NCBI GenBank assembly: GCA_020692205.1
Contig: JAIMKV010000001.1
Coordinates: 90,743-154,742 of the forward strand
DNA from: Myxosarcina sp. GA_180221_E-2-1-MAG-40_15
Lineage (GTDB): Bacteria; Cyanobacteriota; Cyanobacteriia; Cyanobacteriales; Xenococcaceae
DNA: 64,000 nt
Direction of reading: 5' to 3'
Under the pieces are notes generated by a model. It was not told the DNA's origin. It searched no databases and saw only the letters and a list, made by a program, of their open reading frames with translations. A program made the translations under genes and the position numbers. Numbering within the stretch: position 1 is the first letter of the stretch; each line of letters opens with the position of its first letter. Positions 1 to 9,758 of the stretch are shown here, piece after piece.

Positions 1-664
1 ATGCTTCTGGATAAGGAGGCAAAATACGATCTACACCTTCAAATAACAATATTTTTGCTTGGGTTGTGTCAATATCGCGGAAGTCATTTTTAACCGACTG
101 ATGAGCAATTTCAGCGATCGCACCTGCTAATTCTACTCCAGTTGGACCTCCGCCCACAACTACAAAGGTTAGAAGGGCTTGACGCTTTTCGGGATCGCTT
201 TCTTTTTCCGCTGCTTCAAACGCCATAAAGATTCGACGGCGCATTTCTAAAGCATCTTCTACGGTTTTTAAGCCAGGTGCCTCATCTTGCCACTGGTCAT
301 TACCAAAGTAATGATGGCTAACTCCAGTTGCTACAACTAAAGCATCATAGTTTAATGCTTCTCGATCTTTCAGATAAACTTTTTTGGCTTCAGGATCAAT
401 ATCTACAACTTTGTCTAGCAAAACCTGAGTGTTTTGATGTTTACTCAAAATCACGCGCAGAGGAGAAGCAATATCCGCAGGAGACAGTGTGCCTGTAGCT
501 ACTTGATATAGCAGGGGTTGAAACAAATGAAAATTACGTTTGTCAATTAACGTTACTCTCACCGGAGCATTCTTGAGAGATTTAGCTGCATAAAGTCCGC
601 CGAAACCACCACCAACGATAACTACATGAGGAAGTGCTGTCTGATTAGTTTGAGTGTTGTTCAT
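1..664 (-). CDS. Type II NAD(P)H dehydrogenase (NDH-2), C-terminus cut by window edge
   Basis: Partial gene: 221 codons run open from an ATG at 664 to the window edge. NDH-2 is a single-subunit, FAD-containing, non-proton-pumping enzyme that passes electrons from NAD(P)H to the quinone pool at the membrane surface. Seen: an N-terminal dinucleotide-binding motif GGGFGG at residues 18-23, the segment FHLFQPLLYQVATGTLSPADI typical of the family at about 45-65, and a second Rossmann motif (VVGGGPTGVELAG) at about 169-181. It is divergent from sufC with a 668-bp gap. The missing C-terminus would carry the rest of the FAD site and the membrane-anchoring part. The family call is firm; which of the several cyanobacterial NDH-2 paralogues this is cannot be said. 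Confidence 0.93.
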   Translation of the reverse strand, partial: MNNTQTNQTALPHVVIVGGGFGGLYAAKSLKNAPVRVTLIDKRNFHLFQPLLYQVATGTLSPADIASPLRVILSKHQNTQVLLDKVVDIDPEAKKVYLKDREALNYDALVVATGVSHHYFGNDQWQDEAPGLKTVEDALEMRRRIFMAFEAAEKESDPEKRQALLTFVVVGGGPTGVELAGAIAEIAHQSVKNDFRDIDTTQAKILLFEGVDRILPPYPEA

Positions 665-800
665 AGTGAAATGAGGGTTGAGTGTAGAAATATTGTTCTT
701 AATAAATTGGCTTAAATATAGAAAACTTCTAAAATGTCGAAATATTTTCTAGCAATTATATACCAATATTAAATTTTGTAAATTAATGTCAACTGATTAT

Positions 801-827
801 CACTTATGAATTGGAAGCGCATAAGTG
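801..827. other. Isolated hairpin in the NDH-2/sufC gap
   Basis: CACTTATG at 801-808 pairs perfectly with CATAAGTG at 820-827 around an 11-nt loop, and TTTT follows at 828-831 on the plus strand. It looks like a short intrinsic terminator or an operator, yet no gene ends here. It could stop a plus-strand transcript of the region or be a regulator site for the NDH-2 gene, which starts 137 bp away. Confidence 0.35.
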
Positions 828-1170
828 TTTTAGCTTGTCAATATTATATGTAGCTTCTATCATTCAATAATGATGTAGCAAACGAAACAAAACTTCTATA
901 CATATTTTAAATAAGCATCATCAGAGCGAGTAATCACTTCAAATCTTGACAAAAAACTCGTTTTTCTTGAATTCAGCTTCATATTTAAAGAACAAAGCAA
1001 GTTACAAAAACAACTCGTGGCACAATATATAGATTCGGCAGCGAATTACATATTTAGGGTAGTGATTTAAACTTATCTTGATTAGAGAATCAGGATCGCA
1101 CCTCAAAAACCACATCGTTATTGCAGTTGTGCGATCGCATTTAAACCCAAATTAATAATTTCCCTCAATT

Positions 1171-1198
1171 TTGACAATGTATTGATAGTTAATGTAGT
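1171..1198 (+). promoter_or_regulatory. Candidate sigma-70-type promoter of the suf operon
   Basis: A perfect -35 hexamer TTGACA at 1171-1176 is followed after 16 bp by TGTAGT (1193-1198), a 4/6 match to the -10 consensus. The inferred start would lie near 1205, about 128 bp before the sufC ATG. It is the only perfect -35 box noticed in the gap. Prediction by eye only. Confidence 0.4.
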
Positions 1199-1207
1199 CT
1201 ACAATAA

Positions 1208-1235
1208 ACTTAAACAATATTTTTGTTGTTTAAGT
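1208..1235. promoter_or_regulatory. 10-bp inverted repeat upstream of sufC (operator candidate)
   Basis: ACTTAAACAA (1208-1217) is repeated perfectly as TTGTTTAAGT (1226-1235) around an 8-nt spacer. It lies directly downstream of the candidate promoter, where a repressor would block transcription. Known SufR sites in Synechocystis are CAAC-N6-GTTG inverted repeats; the inner ACAA-N8-TTGT here is only loosely similar, so SufR binding is inference. An RNA hairpin in the leader is the alternative. Confidence 0.45.
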
Positions 1236-1332
1236 AGTAAAGTTTTACTTAATTCTCTTCAGCGCATAGCCTGATTTACCTACGTCTGAGAGTCTTTAAA
1301 CCCATAGTCAAAAATTGTTTATTTAACAAACA

Positions 1333-2109
1333 ATGAGCCAAACAATTTTATCAGTACGCAATTTAACCGCCAACGTAGAAAATACACCTATCCTCAAAGG
1401 TGTAAATTTAGAGATCAAGGCTGGAGAAATCCACGCTATTATGGGGCGCAACGGCTCAGGAAAAAGCACCCTAGCGAAAATTATTGCCGGACACCCAGAC
1501 TACGAAGTCACTGGAGGGGAGATTATCTATCAGGGTCAAAATATTATTGAGCAAGAACCCAATCAAAGGGCTAATGACGGTATATTTTTAGCTTTTCAGT
1601 ATCCTATGGCAATTCCTGGAGTCAGTAATTTAGACTTTATGCGAGTTGCTTACAACGCCAAGCTTAAACATCAAGGGTTAGAAGCAATTGACACCTTTGA
1701 TTTTGAAGATTTGATTGAAGAGAAGCTAGAAGTGGTAAAAATGAAGTCTAGCTTTCTAGAGAGAAGCCTCAACGAAGGTTTTTCTGGTGGAGAAAAGAAA
1801 CGTAACGAAATTCTCCAGATGGCATTGCTTGATCCTACTTTAAGCATCTTAGATGAGATTGATTCAGGCTTAGATATTGATGCCCTGAGAATTGTTTCTG
1901 ATGGAGTAAATCAACTGAAAACTCCCGAAAAAGCTTATTTGTTGATTACTCACTACCAACGCCTGCTAGATTATATCGAGCCAGATTTTGTCCATGTCAT
2001 GCAGGATGGCAAAATTATTACCAGTGGTGGGAAAGAACTGGCTTTGGAACTAGAGTCTCGTGGTTACGACTTTTTGGATGATAAATCTGCGGCGGGGGTA
2101 GGAAGATAA
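1333..2109 (+). CDS. sufC: SufC, Fe-S cluster assembly ATPase
   Basis: Cytosolic ABC-type ATPase of the SUF system, which builds Fe-S clusters for photosystem I, ferredoxins and other proteins. It works as SufBC2D and drives the scaffold's conformational change; it is not a transporter. Seen in 258 residues: Walker [10 protein letters not shown] at 38-46, signature [11 protein letters not shown], Walker [13 protein letters not shown] and the H-loop [11 protein letters not shown], all typical of SufC. Its stop overlaps the sufD start (TAATG, 2107-2111), so translation is coupled. A 10-bp inverted repeat lies about 100 bp upstream. Oddity: sufB, which normally precedes sufC in cyanobacteria, is not upstream. 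Confidence 0.97.
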   Translation: MSQTILSVRNLTANVENTPILKGVNLEIKAGEIHAIMGRNGSGKSTLAKIIAGHPDYEVTGGEIIYQGQNIIEQEPNQRANDGIFLAFQYPMAIPGVSNLDFMRVAYNAKLKHQGLEAIDTFDFEDLIEEKLEVVKMKSSFLERSLNEGFSGGEKKRNEILQMALLDPTLSILDEIDSGLDIDALRIVSDGVNQLKTPEKAYLLITHYQRLLDYIEPDFVHVMQDGKIITSGGKELALELESRGYDFLDDKSAAGVGR

Positions 2110-3428
2110 TGGCAGTACAAATTCCTTTTGCAACTATTTCTAAGGTTCATCAAACTACTGTAGTGGAAGATATTTTCTTCACAGGTTTACTCCAGCAATG
2201 CCAAGTAAATCAATCAGAATCTCAATGGTTAAAAGATATTCGTCAAGAGTCCAAAAGCTGGCTGTCTCGTTTATCGGTACCTACTCGCAAAGATGAAGAC
2301 TGGCGATTTATCGATTTATCGTCTCTGACAGAAGAGAAATTTGTTGCAGCCCAAAATGTTAAAGCAACTGATGATTTGTCTTTATCAGAAACTAAACATA
2401 GTCGTTTGATATTTGTTAACGGGCTATACAATGCGGAACTATCTGACATATCAAGATTACCTTCTGGGGTGTATGTCGGTAACTTAGACAATTTGCCTAA
2501 AGAATTTGATGCAGCAAAATATTTTGCCCAGCAACATGGTCAACAAGATGCTTTTACTGCTTTAAATACCGCAGGTGGTAGAGATGTTGCGGTAGTTTGG
2601 GTAACCAAAAATATAGTGATTGAAACTCCGATACATTTAATTTTTATAGCTGATGGTGAATCAGAGGCTAGCTTTATTCAACCTCGCACCTTAGTAGTAG
2701 GCGAAACAGGATCAAGTCTTTCTCTTGTGGAAGAATATGTCGGGAAAGGAAAATACTTTACCAATGCCGTTACTGAAGTCTTGGTGAAAAATAACGCGAG
2801 AGTAAATCATACTCGCATCCAGCAAGAATCAGAGGCGAGCTATCATATTGGCAAAACCGCCATTTCTCAGGAGCGTGATAGTCACTACACTATAAGTGAG
2901 ATTAATTTAGGAGCAAAGCTGTTTCGGCATAATCCTGAAGTCTGGCAGCGGGGAGAACAAACCGAAACTAATCTCAACGGTTTAACGGTAGCGACAGGGG
3001 AACAAACATCGGATACCCACAGTATTATCGCTCTGACTAAACCCTATGGCACTACCGATCAGCTGCACAAATGTATCGTCAGCGATCGCGCTCATACAGT
3101 CTTTAATGGCAAGGTATTTGTTCCCAAAGAAGCACAACTTACTGATGCGACTCAGCTAAACCGCAATCTGCTACTTTCTTCTAAAGCCAGGGTAGATACT
3201 AAACCAGAATTACAGATTACTGCTGATAACGTCAAATGCGCTCATGGTGCGACAGTAAGCCAGTTAGAACCAGAAGAAATCTTCTATCTCCGTAGTCGTG
3301 GCTTAAGTGAAGCGGATGCTAACCAGCTATTAATTGATGCTTTTGCTGCCGAGATTATTGAGCGCATCCCGCTAAAATCTTTGAGAACCAGGATTACCCA
3401 AACTATCGAGCAAAAAGTAAAGCATTAA
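2109..3428 (+). CDS. sufD: SufD, Fe-S cluster scaffold subunit
   Basis: Partner of SufB and SufC in the SufBC2D scaffold; it contributes a beta-helix surface on which the nascent Fe-S cluster forms and helps iron acquisition. The 439-residue length and the C-terminal SUF core pattern (CAHGATVSQLEPEEIFYLRS, near residues 377-396, then RGLSEADANQLLIDAFA) are characteristic of the SufB/SufD family, and the shorter length together with the N-terminal WLSRLSVPTRKDEDWRFIDL segment indicates SufD rather than SufB. It overlaps sufC by one base and is followed 16 bp later by sufS, so the three form one operon. Confidence 0.95.
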   Translation: MAVQIPFATISKVHQTTVVEDIFFTGLLQQCQVNQSESQWLKDIRQESKSWLSRLSVPTRKDEDWRFIDLSSLTEEKFVAAQNVKATDDLSLSETKHSRLIFVNGLYNAELSDISRLPSGVYVGNLDNLPKEFDAAKYFAQQHGQQDAFTALNTAGGRDVAVVWVTKNIVIETPIHLIFIADGESEASFIQPRTLVVGETGSSLSLVEEYVGKGKYFTNAVTEVLVKNNARVNHTRIQQESEASYHIGKTAISQERDSHYTISEINLGAKLFRHNPEVWQRGEQTETNLNGLTVATGEQTSDTHSIIALTKPYGTTDQLHKCIVSDRAHTVFNGKVFVPKEAQLTDATQLNRNLLLSSKARVDTKPELQITADNVKCAHGATVSQLEPEEIFYLRSRGLSEADANQLLIDAFAAEIIERIPLKSLRTRITQTIEQKVKH

Positions 3429-3444
3429 CCAGTAACCAATTAAT

Positions 3445-4707
3445 ATGACTTTTACCCAATCAAAAACTTTAGGCGATCGCGTCAGAAGCGATTTTCCGAT
3501 TCTACATCAAAAGGTTAACGATAATCCCTTAATTTACTTTGATAGTGCTGCTTCTTCTCAAAAACCCCAGGCAGTACTAGATGTGCTGCAACATTATTAC
3601 CAAAGAGATAATGCTAACGTTCATCGTGGCGCACATACTCTAAGTGGTAGAGCTACCGATGCCTATGAAGGTGCCAGAGATAAAGTGGCGCAGTTTATTA
3701 ATGCTGCTTGCCGTGAGGAAATTATTTTTACGCGCAATGCTAGTGAAGCGATCAACTTAGTGGCATACAGCTGGGGATTAGCTAACCTCAACCCAGGGGA
3801 TGAAATCATCCTGTCAGTAATGGAACATCACAGCAACATTGTTCCTTGGCAGCTTATTTCACAAAAGACTGGCGCGGTAATTAAGTATGTCGAACTAACG
3901 CCTACTGAAGAGTTTGATTTTGAACAGTACAAGTCTTTATTGTCTAGCAAAACTAAGCTAGTATCTATCGTTCATGTTTCCAACACTCTTGGGGTAATTA
4001 ACCCCGTCGAAGCGATTACTCAAGAAGCTCATCAATACGGTGCAAAAGTACTAATCGATGCTTGCCAAAGCGTTCCCCATATGCCGATTGATGTCCAGGC
4101 AATCGACTGTGACTGGTTAGTAGCATCAGGACACAAAATGTGCGCTACTACAGGGATTGGCTTTCTCTACGGCAAAAAAGAGATCTTGCTAGCAATGCCT
4201 CCCTTTATGGGTGGTGGCGAAATGATTGATGAAGTATTTTTAGATCATTCTACCTATGGCGACTTACCCCACAAATTTGAAGCTGGAACACCTGCCATTG
4301 GGGAAGCGATCGCGCTTGGTGCAGCAGTGGATTATCTTAACAGTATCGGTATGGATAAAATTCACGCCTACGAAGAAGAATTAACCGCCTATTTATTTAA
4401 AAAGCTCGAAACAATTCCTAACTTAAGAATTTACGGTAATAAACCTAACTCAGACGGCAAAGGTAGAGCAGCTTTAGCAGCTTTTAACGTACCTGGTATT
4501 CACGCCAGCGATCTGGCCACACTACTGGATCATGATGGTATTGCAATCCGTTCTGGTCATCATTGTACTCAACCTTTACATCGCATTTTGAACGCCTCTG
4601 GTAGTGCTAGAGCTAGTTTATATTTCTATAATACTCGCGAAGAGATTGATGCTTTTGTAGCGGCTTTGAAAAGTACAATTGATTTCTTTCAGAGTATGAA
4701 CGAATAA
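3445..4707 (+). CDS. sufS: SufS, group II cysteine desulfurase
   Basis: PLP enzyme that removes sulfur from cysteine as a persulfide and delivers it, normally through SufE, to the SufBCD scaffold. In 420 residues the PLP Schiff-base lysine is K231 (in [13 protein letters not shown]) and the catalytic cysteine is C374 (in [11 protein letters not shown]), the RSGHHC context being specific to the SufS/CsdA class rather than IscS. The EHHSNIVPW motif that contacts PLP is also present. Last gene of the sufCDS operon, 16 bp after sufD. No sufE is visible in the window, and no clear terminator follows. Confidence 0.97.
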   Translation: MTFTQSKTLGDRVRSDFPILHQKVNDNPLIYFDSAASSQKPQAVLDVLQHYYQRDNANVHRGAHTLSGRATDAYEGARDKVAQFINAACREEIIFTRNASEAINLVAYSWGLANLNPGDEIILSVMEHHSNIVPWQLISQKTGAVIKYVELTPTEEFDFEQYKSLLSSKTKLVSIVHVSNTLGVINPVEAITQEAHQYGAKVLIDACQSVPHMPIDVQAIDCDWLVASGHKMCATTGIGFLYGKKEILLAMPPFMGGGEMIDEVFLDHSTYGDLPHKFEAGTPAIGEAIALGAAVDYLNSIGMDKIHAYEEELTAYLFKKLETIPNLRIYGNKPNSDGKGRAALAAFNVPGIHASDLATLLDHDGIAIRSGHHCTQPLHRILNASGSARASLYFYNTREEIDAFVAALKSTIDFFQSMNE

Positions 4708-4775
4708 GTAGCAGATTACTTTTTTGCTAATTTAGCACTTACAAGAGCGTTAAAGGAAATTCCAGCCTTTTATTT

Positions 4776-4794
4776 CGCGCAAAGACGCAAAGGA
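4776..4794. repeat. Short CGCAAAG-type cyanobacterial repeat
   Basis: A tandem CGCAAAGA-CGCAAAGG motif sits downstream of sufS. Similar CGCAAAGACGCAAAGG strings are, from memory, scattered between genes in several cyanobacterial genomes. Only this one copy was noticed in the window, so the call is tentative. Confidence 0.3.
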
Positions 4795-4808
4795 TTTTGA
4801 GAGAAATA

Positions 4809-5108
4809 CTACATATTATGTTTAGTATAAAAATCAAGGGCAGCTAAGGCTTCAATTTGATGATCATGATGCCAGTTTTGCACTGTTTCAATCGGATAGA
4901 ATCCAATATTGATTGTTTCATGAGATTCAGCGATCGCTCTATCCACAATTTCACAAAAGTACTCTAGGTGATAGGTGGTGTAATTAATTTTTTTAGCAAT
5001 ATCGCAGCTTTGATCAATGCGATTGCTCGATATCTTGGGCAACAATTCTCTAAAATGTAAGATATAACGTCTAACAAACTCAAAGCTCACGCATTTTTTA
5101 AACCACAA
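4809..5108 (-). CDS. Hypothetical protein, 99 residues, start uncertain
   Basis: Open frame with believable composition (aromatic- and histidine-rich, with a HIP1-derived RAIAES stretch typical of real cyanobacterial coding DNA). No family is recognised. There is no internal ATG: the possible starts are TTG at 5108 or GTG at 5090, and no clear ribosome binding site precedes either. It is divergent from tldD with only 9 bp between the starts, which would leave almost no room for promoters. It may be a small gene of unknown function or the remains of a longer one. Coding status is uncertain. Confidence 0.4.
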   Translation of the reverse strand: MWFKKCVSFEFVRRYILHFRELLPKISSNRIDQSCDIAKKINYTTYHLEYFCEIVDRAIAESHETINIGFYPIETVQNWHHDHQIEALAALDFYTKHNM

Positions 5109-5117
5109 TTACACCAA

Positions 5118-6539
5118 ATGACTATAGCAACTACTAAGACTACAACAACTACAGAGCAAATAAAAAGCGCGATTACCCCAAGGGTACGCTCCGCGATCGC
5201 AACTTACAAAGACAAGGTAGATTACTTAGAAATCCGCGTTGAGCAAAGCGAGTCTACAGGGCTTTCGTTTCGCGGTAAACATTTGGACTCAGTAGATCGT
5301 AGTTTTTCTCTTGAGGGAGGAATTCGCGCTTGTCACAATGGTGGCTGGAGTTTTGTGACCTTTAATGGTTTAAAAGAGTTGAATGAGAGAATTGAAGAGG
5401 CGATTTCGCAAGCAAAACTGGTAGGTCAAGAAGAGACTCAACTAGCAACAGTTGAACCTATAGAGGATTATGTTCCCGAAAAAATTAAGCGCGATCCCCG
5501 TAGTGTATCTCTACAGGATAAACGGAAACTATTAGAGGCTTATAATCAAATATTGTTAGATTACGATCCTCGCATCCAAACTACAATGGCAAGTATTGGC
5601 GATCGCTTTGCGACTAAAATCTTTGCTAACTCGACTGGTAGCTGTATCGTTCAAGAAAGGTTAGACGTTAATGGACGCTTTGCGGCGATCGCTAAAGATG
5701 AAGCTGGTATTGTGCGTCAGGGTTTTGAGTCTGTCCACTCCCGCAATGACTTTGATGCTTTAGTCGGTATTGAAGATCGGGTTAGAGGTGCAGCAGAGCG
5801 AGCAGTCAGACAATTAGAAGCAAAATCGGTCAAAGGTGGTCAATATACGGTAGTTCTCGACCCTTACCTCGCTGGTGTGTTTATTCACGAGGCTTTTGGT
5901 CATCTATCAGAAGCTGATTTTGTTTATGAAAATCCTAAGATGCAAGAATTACTGACTTTAGGTAAGCCAATGGGGATTGAACAGCTAAACGTAGTAGATG
6001 ATGCAACGCTTGAGAATCTGCCAGGATCGATGAAATATGATGATGAGGGTGTGCCAGGGCAACGCAAATATCTAATTAAAAACGGTGTTTTAACCCAGCG
6101 TCTCCACTCCCTAGAAACAGCAGGCAAAATGCAGGAAATCCCTACAGGTAATGCTAGAGCGATTCGCGCCAGCTATCCCCCCATAGTGCGAATGACTAAT
6201 ACTGCTATTGAACCAGGAAACACTCCTTTAGAACAAATGTTTGAGGGCGTGGAGGAAGGAGTATACGCCGTCAGAATGTTAGGTGGACAAACTAACGGCG
6301 AAATGTTTACCTTTGCAGCAGCAGAAGGCTATATGATTCGTGACGGTAAAATTGCCGAACCCGTTAGCGATGTAACTCTATCAGGAAACGTATTTCAAAC
6401 CCTCCAGGATATAGATGCAATTAGTAGCGATACTCTCTATACTAACGGTGGCTGTGGTAAAGGAGGGCAAATGCCTTTACCTGTAAGCGTTGGTGGCCCT
6501 CACATTCGGATTAGAAACGTTGTGGTTGGTGGAAAATAA
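5118..6539 (+). CDS. tldD: TldD-family metalloprotease
   Basis: TldD works with TldE/PmbA as a heterodimeric zinc metalloprotease that trims unfolded peptides, for example during microcin maturation and CcdA antidote turnover in E. coli. The 473-residue length fits. The zinc motif HEAFGH (HExxxH, H257-E258-H262) is present, followed by LSEAD, and the C-terminal glycine-rich GGCGKGGQMPLPVSVGG block is typical of the catalytic TldD subunit rather than PmbA. The N-terminus is threonine-rich (residues 4-12). The partner tldE is not in the window. It is monocistronic by layout: a divergent small ORF lies upstream and 132 bp separate it from leuA. Confidence 0.92.
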   Translation: MTIATTKTTTTTEQIKSAITPRVRSAIATYKDKVDYLEIRVEQSESTGLSFRGKHLDSVDRSFSLEGGIRACHNGGWSFVTFNGLKELNERIEEAISQAKLVGQEETQLATVEPIEDYVPEKIKRDPRSVSLQDKRKLLEAYNQILLDYDPRIQTTMASIGDRFATKIFANSTGSCIVQERLDVNGRFAAIAKDEAGIVRQGFESVHSRNDFDALVGIEDRVRGAAERAVRQLEAKSVKGGQYTVVLDPYLAGVFIHEAFGHLSEADFVYENPKMQELLTLGKPMGIEQLNVVDDATLENLPGSMKYDDEGVPGQRKYLIKNGVLTQRLHSLETAGKMQEIPTGNARAIRASYPPIVRMTNTAIEPGNTPLEQMFEGVEEGVYAVRMLGGQTNGEMFTFAAAEGYMIRDGKIAEPVSDVTLSGNVFQTLQDIDAISSDTLYTNGGCGKGGQMPLPVSVGGPHIRIRNVVVGGK

Positions 6540-6671
6540 GCTGGAGCGAACATTTTTGTTAGTCTTAAAGCAAGAAGGTAGCAGAGATTTTTTCTATCTT
6601 CTGGTGATTCAGCACTGAGGTAAATCGCCTATAATTCTTAATATTATCAATTCCCCCAAAGTATTTGGACT

Positions 6672-8273
6672 ATGGACAATTCAAACAACCGCATCATTAT
6701 TTTCGACACCACCTTACGAGATGGAGAACAATCTCCTGGCGCGACTCTCAACGTGGAAGAAAAGCTAGAAATTGCCCATTCTCTATCTAGACTGGGAGTT
6801 GACGTAATTGAAGCGGGATTTGCTTTTGCCAGTCCTGGAGACTTTGAAGCGGTACAAAAAATTGCGGCTCAGGTTGGGACGGAAAAGGGGCCAGTGATCT
6901 GTAGTCTAGCTAGAGCGATTAAAGCTGATATCAAGGCTGCTGCTGAAGCTTTAAAACCTGCGGCAAAGGGCAGAATTCATACTTTTATTTCTACTTCTGA
7001 TATTCATTTAGAGTATCAGCTCAAAAAATCTCGTGCTGAAGTTTTAGATATTGCTCAGGAAATGGTATCTTACGCTAAATCCTTCATGGACGATGTGGAG
7101 TTTTCCCCAATGGATGCAGTGCGGACAGATTCTGAATATCTTTATCAGGTATTAGAAGCAGCGATTGCAGCTGGGGCAACGACAGTTAATATTCCTGATA
7201 CAGTCGGCTACACTACTCCCACTGAATTTGGGGAGTTAATCAAAGGTATCTGTGAAAATGTACCAAATATAGACCAAGCAGTTGTTTCGGTTCATGGTCA
7301 CAATGATTTAGGCTTGGCGGTAGCGAACTTCTTGGAAGCCGTAAAAAATGGCGCTAGACAGTTGGAATGTACCATTAACGGTATCGGCGAAAGAGCAGGT
7401 AATGCAGCTTTGGAAGAATTAGTAATGGCTCTCCATGTACGCCGTCAGTACTTTAATCCTTTTTTGGGTAGGTCAGAAGCATCGAATGAACCCCTAACTA
7501 ATATCGATACCCGACAGATTTATAAAACCTCGCGTTTGGTTTCTAATCGTACAGGGTTAATGGTTCAACCCAACAAAGCAATTGTCGGGGCAAATGCCTT
7601 TGCTCATGAGTCGGGAATTCATCAGGATGGGGTACTGAAGAACAAGCTGACTTATGAGATTATGGATGCTCAGTCTATTGGCTTGACCGATAATCAGCAG
7701 ATTATTTTGGGTAAACATTCTGGTCGTAATGCTTTCCGCACTCGCTTAAGTGAATTGGGTTTTGAACTATCGGAAACTGACCTCAACAAAGCTTTTGTGC
7801 GGTTTAAAGAAGTTGCGGATAAGAAAAAAGAAATTAGTGATTGGGATATAGAGGCAATTGTCAGTGACGAGATTAGACAACCTCCTGAACTATTTCGCTT
7901 AGAACTAGTACAAATATCCTGTGGCGATCGCTCTCAACCAACCGCTACTGTAACCATTCGCACTCCTGATGGTGAGGAACTTACCGATGCAGCCATTGGT
8001 ACAGGGCCTGTTGACGCTATATACAAAGCGATCAATCGGGTCACCAATATTCCCAATGAACTGATCGAATTTTCGGTTCAGTCGGTAACGGCAGGAATTG
8101 ACGCTATTGGAGAAGTTACAATTCGCCTACGTTATCAAGACAGGGTGTATTCTGGTCGGGCTGCTAATACCGATATTATCGTGGCTTCAGCCAGGGCTTA
8201 TCTCAAAGCGTTGAACCGCCTTTATGCGGCTTTGCAAAACGAGAAAAAAGTCGAATCTCAGATAGCAATTTAG
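6672..8273 (+). CDS. leuA: 2-isopropylmalate synthase
   Basis: First committed step of leucine biosynthesis: condenses acetyl-CoA with 2-oxoisovalerate to 2-isopropylmalate. In 533 residues the N-terminal TIM barrel starts with the family signature [17 protein letters not shown], carries the metal-binding HGH (H208 and H210) in [12 protein letters not shown], and the C-terminal regulatory LeuA dimer domain (about 390-520) is complete, so leucine feedback inhibition is expected. Homocitrate and citramalate synthases are related, but the length and the regulatory domain favour LeuA. It ends 19 bp before a strong intrinsic terminator built from HIP1 octamers. Confidence 0.96.
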   Translation: MDNSNNRIIIFDTTLRDGEQSPGATLNVEEKLEIAHSLSRLGVDVIEAGFAFASPGDFEAVQKIAAQVGTEKGPVICSLARAIKADIKAAAEALKPAAKGRIHTFISTSDIHLEYQLKKSRAEVLDIAQEMVSYAKSFMDDVEFSPMDAVRTDSEYLYQVLEAAIAAGATTVNIPDTVGYTTPTEFGELIKGICENVPNIDQAVVSVHGHNDLGLAVANFLEAVKNGARQLECTINGIGERAGNAALEELVMALHVRRQYFNPFLGRSEASNEPLTNIDTRQIYKTSRLVSNRTGLMVQPNKAIVGANAFAHESGIHQDGVLKNKLTYEIMDAQSIGLTDNQQIILGKHSGRNAFRTRLSELGFELSETDLNKAFVRFKEVADKKKEISDWDIEAIVSDEIRQPPELFRLELVQISCGDRSQPTATVTIRTPDGEELTDAAIGTGPVDAIYKAINRVTNIPNELIEFSVQSVTAGIDAIGEVTIRLRYQDRVYSGRAANTDIIVASARAYLKALNRLYAALQNEKKVESQIAI

Positions 8274-8292
8274 TAGTTGTAGGTATGAACAG

Positions 8293-8331
8293 AAGCGATC
8301 GCTTTCATCTTAGAATGGCGATCGCTTTTTT
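8293..8331 (+). terminator. Intrinsic terminator of leuA built from HIP1 sequence
   Basis: AAGCGATCGC (8293-8302) pairs perfectly with GCGATCGCTT (8318-8327) around a 15-nt loop and runs into six T residues (8326-8331). Each arm contains a full HIP1 octamer. Confidence 0.8.
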
Positions 8332-8393
8332 GCTGTTTATTTAAGATAAATTAATTAATGATGATGGTTCAAGACGAAGTTTATTTTTACACA

Positions 8394-8411
8394 AGCTAAA
8401 AGCTAAAAGCT
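8394..8411. repeat. Heptanucleotide tandem repeat, AGCTAAA unit
   Basis: Two and a half copies of AGCTAAA lie between leuA and sqdB, both of which point towards it. The same unit recurs at 60599-60621 and, inverted as AGCTTTT, at 54698-54720. Short tandemly repeated heptamers of this kind (STRR) are known from cyanobacteria. Confidence 0.75.
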
Positions 8412-8449
8412 CTTAACCCGTCTACTTTACCTACTAAACCATCTACAAA

Positions 8450-9670
8450 CTAAACCTTACTTGTTTCAGTCGGTTCTAAACTGTTGCTTTGCGATTTTGC
8501 CTGCTGTTTTTGAATCCATAAAGAAGTACAGGGGATTTTACTGCGATCGCATCGATGAGCATATTTTTCTGCTACTTCGGTTACTTCTTTGAGCAATCCC
8601 TGGCTAAGAGTAGTCGGTTCTAATCCTAAATCAATAAAACGCTGGTTTTTAACAAATAGTTCGTTCTCTACTGCTTCATTGCGAGGATTTTTCAGATAGG
8701 CTATTTCTCCCCCAGTCATTTCGGAAACCATCTTGGCAAGATCGATCACCCGATGAGTTTCTGTCATTTGGTTGAGAATTCTAACTCGTTCACCCCGACT
8801 GGGTGGATTGGCGATCGCCAACTGTACGCAACGTACCGTATCTTTAATATGAATAAAAGCACGAGTTTGACCTCCAGTACCATGAACCGTCAAAGGATAG
8901 CCAATGGCAGCCTGCATCAAGAAGCGATTGAGAACTGTCCCGTAGTCTCCATCATAGTCAAAGCGATTGACCAATTTCTCATCCATTAAAGTTTCAGGAG
9001 TATTAGTTCCCCAAACAATGCCTTGATGCAGATCGGTGACGCGAATACCGTCGTTTTTATTGTAGTAGTAGAAAAATAGCTGATCCTGGGTTTTGGTCAT
9101 GTGATAGACGCTACCAGGGTTAGCTGGATAAAGAATTTCTTGTTGAATGCGATCGCCATTGTCGGTAACGACTTCCACGTCTAGGTAGCCTTCAGGAATT
9201 TTCATTCCTGCTGTACCATAGCCATAGACTCCCATTGTACCTAAATGCACCAGGTGAATATCCAAGCCAGATTCAACAATGGCGCAAAGTAAATTATTAG
9301 TGGCGTTAAGATTATTATTAACCGTATATCGCTTGTGCTTGGAAGACTTCATCGAATAAGGCGCAGCCCGTTGTTCGGCAAAATGGACGATCGCATCGGG
9401 TTTTTCTGCCAAAATCAGATTAAGTAGGCGATCGTATTCTTCGGCAATATCTATATTGTGAAATTTAATTTCTTTACCAGTAACTTTTTTCCAGGTATTT
9501 AGCCTTTGCCCAATAGGTGCAATCGGCGTTAAAGAGCTAACTTCCAGTTCGTTGTCTATATTTCGCCTCGATAAATTATCGACAATAATGACTTCAAAGT
9601 CGAGATTCGATAAGTGCAGTGAGGTAGGCCAGCCACAAAAACCGTCTCCACCCAAGATGATAACTTTCAT
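8450..9670 (-). CDS. sqdB: UDP-sulfoquinovose synthase
   Basis: Converts UDP-glucose and sulfite to UDP-sulfoquinovose, the head-group donor for the thylakoid sulfolipid SQDG. The 406-residue protein is an extended SDR: N-terminal NAD motif GGDGFCGWPTSLHL with the GFCGWP sequence diagnostic for SQD1/SqdB, the catalytic YxxxK (Y189-H-M-T-K193), and the DGDYGTVLNRFLMQAA and RAFIHIKDTVRC segments. In many cyanobacteria sqdB is next to sqdX, the sulfolipid glycosyltransferase. Here it is instead the last gene of a minus-strand polysaccharide cluster, 88 bp after a glycosyltransferase, and no SqdX-like protein is seen in the window. Confidence 0.95.
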   Translation of the reverse strand: MKVIILGGDGFCGWPTSLHLSNLDFEVIIVDNLSRRNIDNELEVSSLTPIAPIGQRLNTWKKVTGKEIKFHNIDIAEEYDRLLNLILAEKPDAIVHFAEQRAAPYSMKSSKHKRYTVNNNLNATNNLLCAIVESGLDIHLVHLGTMGVYGYGTAGMKIPEGYLDVEVVTDNGDRIQQEILYPANPGSVYHMTKTQDQLFFYYYNKNDGIRVTDLHQGIVWGTNTPETLMDEKLVNRFDYDGDYGTVLNRFLMQAAIGYPLTVHGTGGQTRAFIHIKDTVRCVQLAIANPPSRGERVRILNQMTETHRVIDLAKMVSEMTGGEIAYLKNPRNEAVENELFVKNQRFIDLGLEPTTLSQGLLKEVTEVAEKYAHRCDRSKIPCTSLWIQKQQAKSQSNSLEPTETSKV

Positions 9671-9758
9671 ATTCTACTCCCAACTATAAAACTCATAATT
9701 AAACGATCACATTTAAGTTGAATCGCTAAAATAGCAACTTAAATTATTTAAGCAAACT

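Larger units (their letters stand above)
665..1332. other. 668-bp intergenic region between NDH-2 and sufC
   Basis: No credible coding region was found on either strand. The region is AT-rich. It holds one HIP1-containing stretch near 1130, an isolated hairpin at 801-827, a candidate promoter at 1171-1198 and a 10-bp inverted repeat at 1208-1235 just upstream of sufC. In many cyanobacteria sufB and a divergent sufR occupy this position; no trace of either could be read here. Confidence 0.6.
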
